The position numbers and the translations under genes are program-made. A DNA stretch of 64,000 nt from Buttiauxella selenatireducens (GTDB taxonomy: Bacteria > Pseudomonadota > Gammaproteobacteria > Enterobacterales > Enterobacteriaceae). The stretch spans positions 310,001-374,000 of the forward strand of contig NZ_CP133838.1 in the NCBI RefSeq assembly GCF_031432975.1, given 5' to 3'. Shown here piece after piece: positions 62,984 to 64,000 of the stretch. Positions within the stretch are counted from its first letter, which is position 1, and each line of letters starts with the position of its first letter. The notes beneath the pieces are model-generated. The model made no database searches and was not told where the DNA came from. It worked only from the letters and a program-made list of their open reading frames with translations.

Positions 62984-64000
62984 ATGGATTTCTACATTCA
63001 GATTCTCGTGGTTGCTTGTCTGACCGGCATGACGGCACTGCTGGCGCATAAGTCGGCGGCGGTATTCCACGATGGTATTCGCCCCATTTTGCCTCAGCTT
63101 ATTGAAGGCAATATGAATCGCCGCGAGGCGGGAAGTATTGCATTCGGACTGAGTATTGGCTTTGTGGCATCGGTCGGTATTTCGTTTACGCTCAAAACAG
63201 GTTTGCTCAATAGCTGGTTGCTGTTTTTGCCGACGGATATTATCGGTGTGTTGGCTTTTAATAGTGCATTGGCATTTGGTCTGGGCGCGGTCTGGGGGAT
63301 TCTGATCCTCACCTGCCTGCTGCCGGTAAACCATTTACTGACTGCACTGCCGGTAGACGTGCTGGGTTCACTTGGTGAGCTGAGTTCACCGGTCGTTTCG
63401 GCTTTCGCGCTGTTCCCATTGGTGGCGATTTTCTATCAGTTTGGCTGGAAGAACAGCCTGTTCGCGGCAGTAGTGGTATTGATGACGCGCGTGCTCATCG
63501 TGCGCTTCTTCCCGCATCTCAACCCTGAATCTATTGAGATTTTCGTCGGCATGGTCATGCTGTTGGGCATTGCGATTTCGCAGGATCATCGCACTCGCGA
63601 TGAACGAGAAGGCGACGATGGCGGTTCGTCGGTCTTTGAAGAACGAACATCGCGAATCATCAAGAACCTGCCGTACATCGCGATTGTCGGTGGCCTGATT
63701 GCAGCCGTAGCCAGCATGAAGATTTTTGCGGGGTCAGAAGTGTCTATCTTCACGCTTGAGAAGGCTTATACGGCGGGACTTGATCCGGCGCAGTCGCAGA
63801 CTCTGATAAACCAGGCAGCGCTGGCTGAATTCATGCGCGGTTTGGGATTTGTACCCATGATAGCAACCACCGCGCTGGCGACGGGTGTTTATGCTGTAGC
63901 AGGCTTCACCTTTGTCTTCGCTGTGGGCTATTTAATCTCTAACCCGTTGATTGCCTTCGTTGTGGGTGCGTTGGTCATTTCTGCAGAAGTGCTGCTGTTA
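62984..64000 (+). CDS. yhfT: YhfT, multi-spanning membrane transporter-like protein (partial)
   Basis: The frame is open from the ATG at 62984 through the last base, giving 339 residues of about 434 expected from E. coli YhfT. It is very hydrophobic, with about nine membrane segments in the visible part and a cytoplasmic loop (DHRTRDEREGDDGGSSVFEE). It is thought to be a transporter from its topology and gene context; the substrate is unknown. It starts ten bases after yhfU. In K-12 yhfS (PLP-dependent) would follow. Confidence 0.9.
   Translation, partial: MDFYIQILVVACLTGMTALLAHKSAAVFHDGIRPILPQLIEGNMNRREAGSIAFGLSIGFVASVGISFTLKTGLLNSWLLFLPTDIIGVLAFNSALAFGLGAVWGILILTCLLPVNHLLTALPVDVLGSLGELSSPVVSAFALFPLVAIFYQFGWKNSLFAAVVVLMTRVLIVRFFPHLNPESIEIFVGMVMLLGIAISQDHRTRDEREGDDGGSSVFEERTSRIIKNLPYIAIVGGLIAAVASMKIFAGSEVSIFTLEKAYTAGLDPAQSQTLINQAALAEFMRGLGFVPMIATTALATGVYAVAGFTFVFAVGYLISNPLIAFVVGALVISAEVLLL

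Overview
The window is enterobacterial chromosome and largely core genome. Almost every gene has the length and key residues of its Escherichia coli counterpart, and from yhgN to yhfT the order is that of E. coli K-12 read on the opposite strand. No rRNA operon, insertion sequence, prophage or CRISPR array was seen. The genus cannot be fixed from the sequence alone. The differences from K-12 (no yicJ next to selC, selC-yicI joined to yhgN, no gntT, rtc, yzgL or yhgE, inverted glp block) point to a member of the Enterobacteriaceae outside Escherichia.

Layout. 1-300: the 3' end of an AT-rich (about 31% GC) foreign-looking gene stops 14 bp from the 3' end of selC (tRNA-Sec), a classic island insertion site. 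629-3637: yicI (alpha-xylosidase), then a palindromic repeat and yhgN. 3780-14620: asd and the complete glycogen operon glgBXCAP. 14631-14898: a palindromic element holding a 36/37-bp tandem array. 14914-18621: glpEGR divergent from glpD, inverted as a block relative to K-12. 18659-26235: malT divergent from malPQ. 26376-31400: nfuA, gntX, bioH and feoABC. 31831-38736: tex (yhgF), greB, ompR-envZ and pckA. 38737-39717: a gene-free kilobase carrying a long mirror-image multi-hairpin element where K-12 has yhgE. 39718-47521: hslO, hslR, yrfG, igaA, nudE and mrcA. 47641-51028: hofMNOPQ (DNA-utilisation/type IV pilus assembly homologues). 51347-57734: the aroK-aroB-damX-dam-rpe-gph-trpS supercluster. 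57954-64000: the poorly understood yhfZYXW-php-yhfUT cluster, with yhfT cut by the window edge.

Functional themes. Glucan metabolism dominates the first 26 kb: glycogen synthesis (GlgC, GlgA, GlgB), glycogen breakdown (GlgX, GlgP) and maltodextrin use (MalP, MalQ under MalT), with glycerol-3-phosphate use (Glp) between them. The middle holds stress, envelope and iron functions (Hsp33, Hsp15, IgaA, OmpR/EnvZ, FeoABC, PBP1a).

The most novel material is in four places: (i) the roughly 560-bp mirror-image element at 39081-39640, whose two arms keep the same hairpin layout with different stem sequences; (ii) a family of hairpin repeats at operon ends, with core number varying from one to about seven; (iii) the inverted glp block; (iv) the yhf cluster, where a repeated dyad motif overlaps a strong candidate promoter before yhfZ and recurs before yhfX, suggesting a self-regulated catabolic or salvage unit of unknown substrate.
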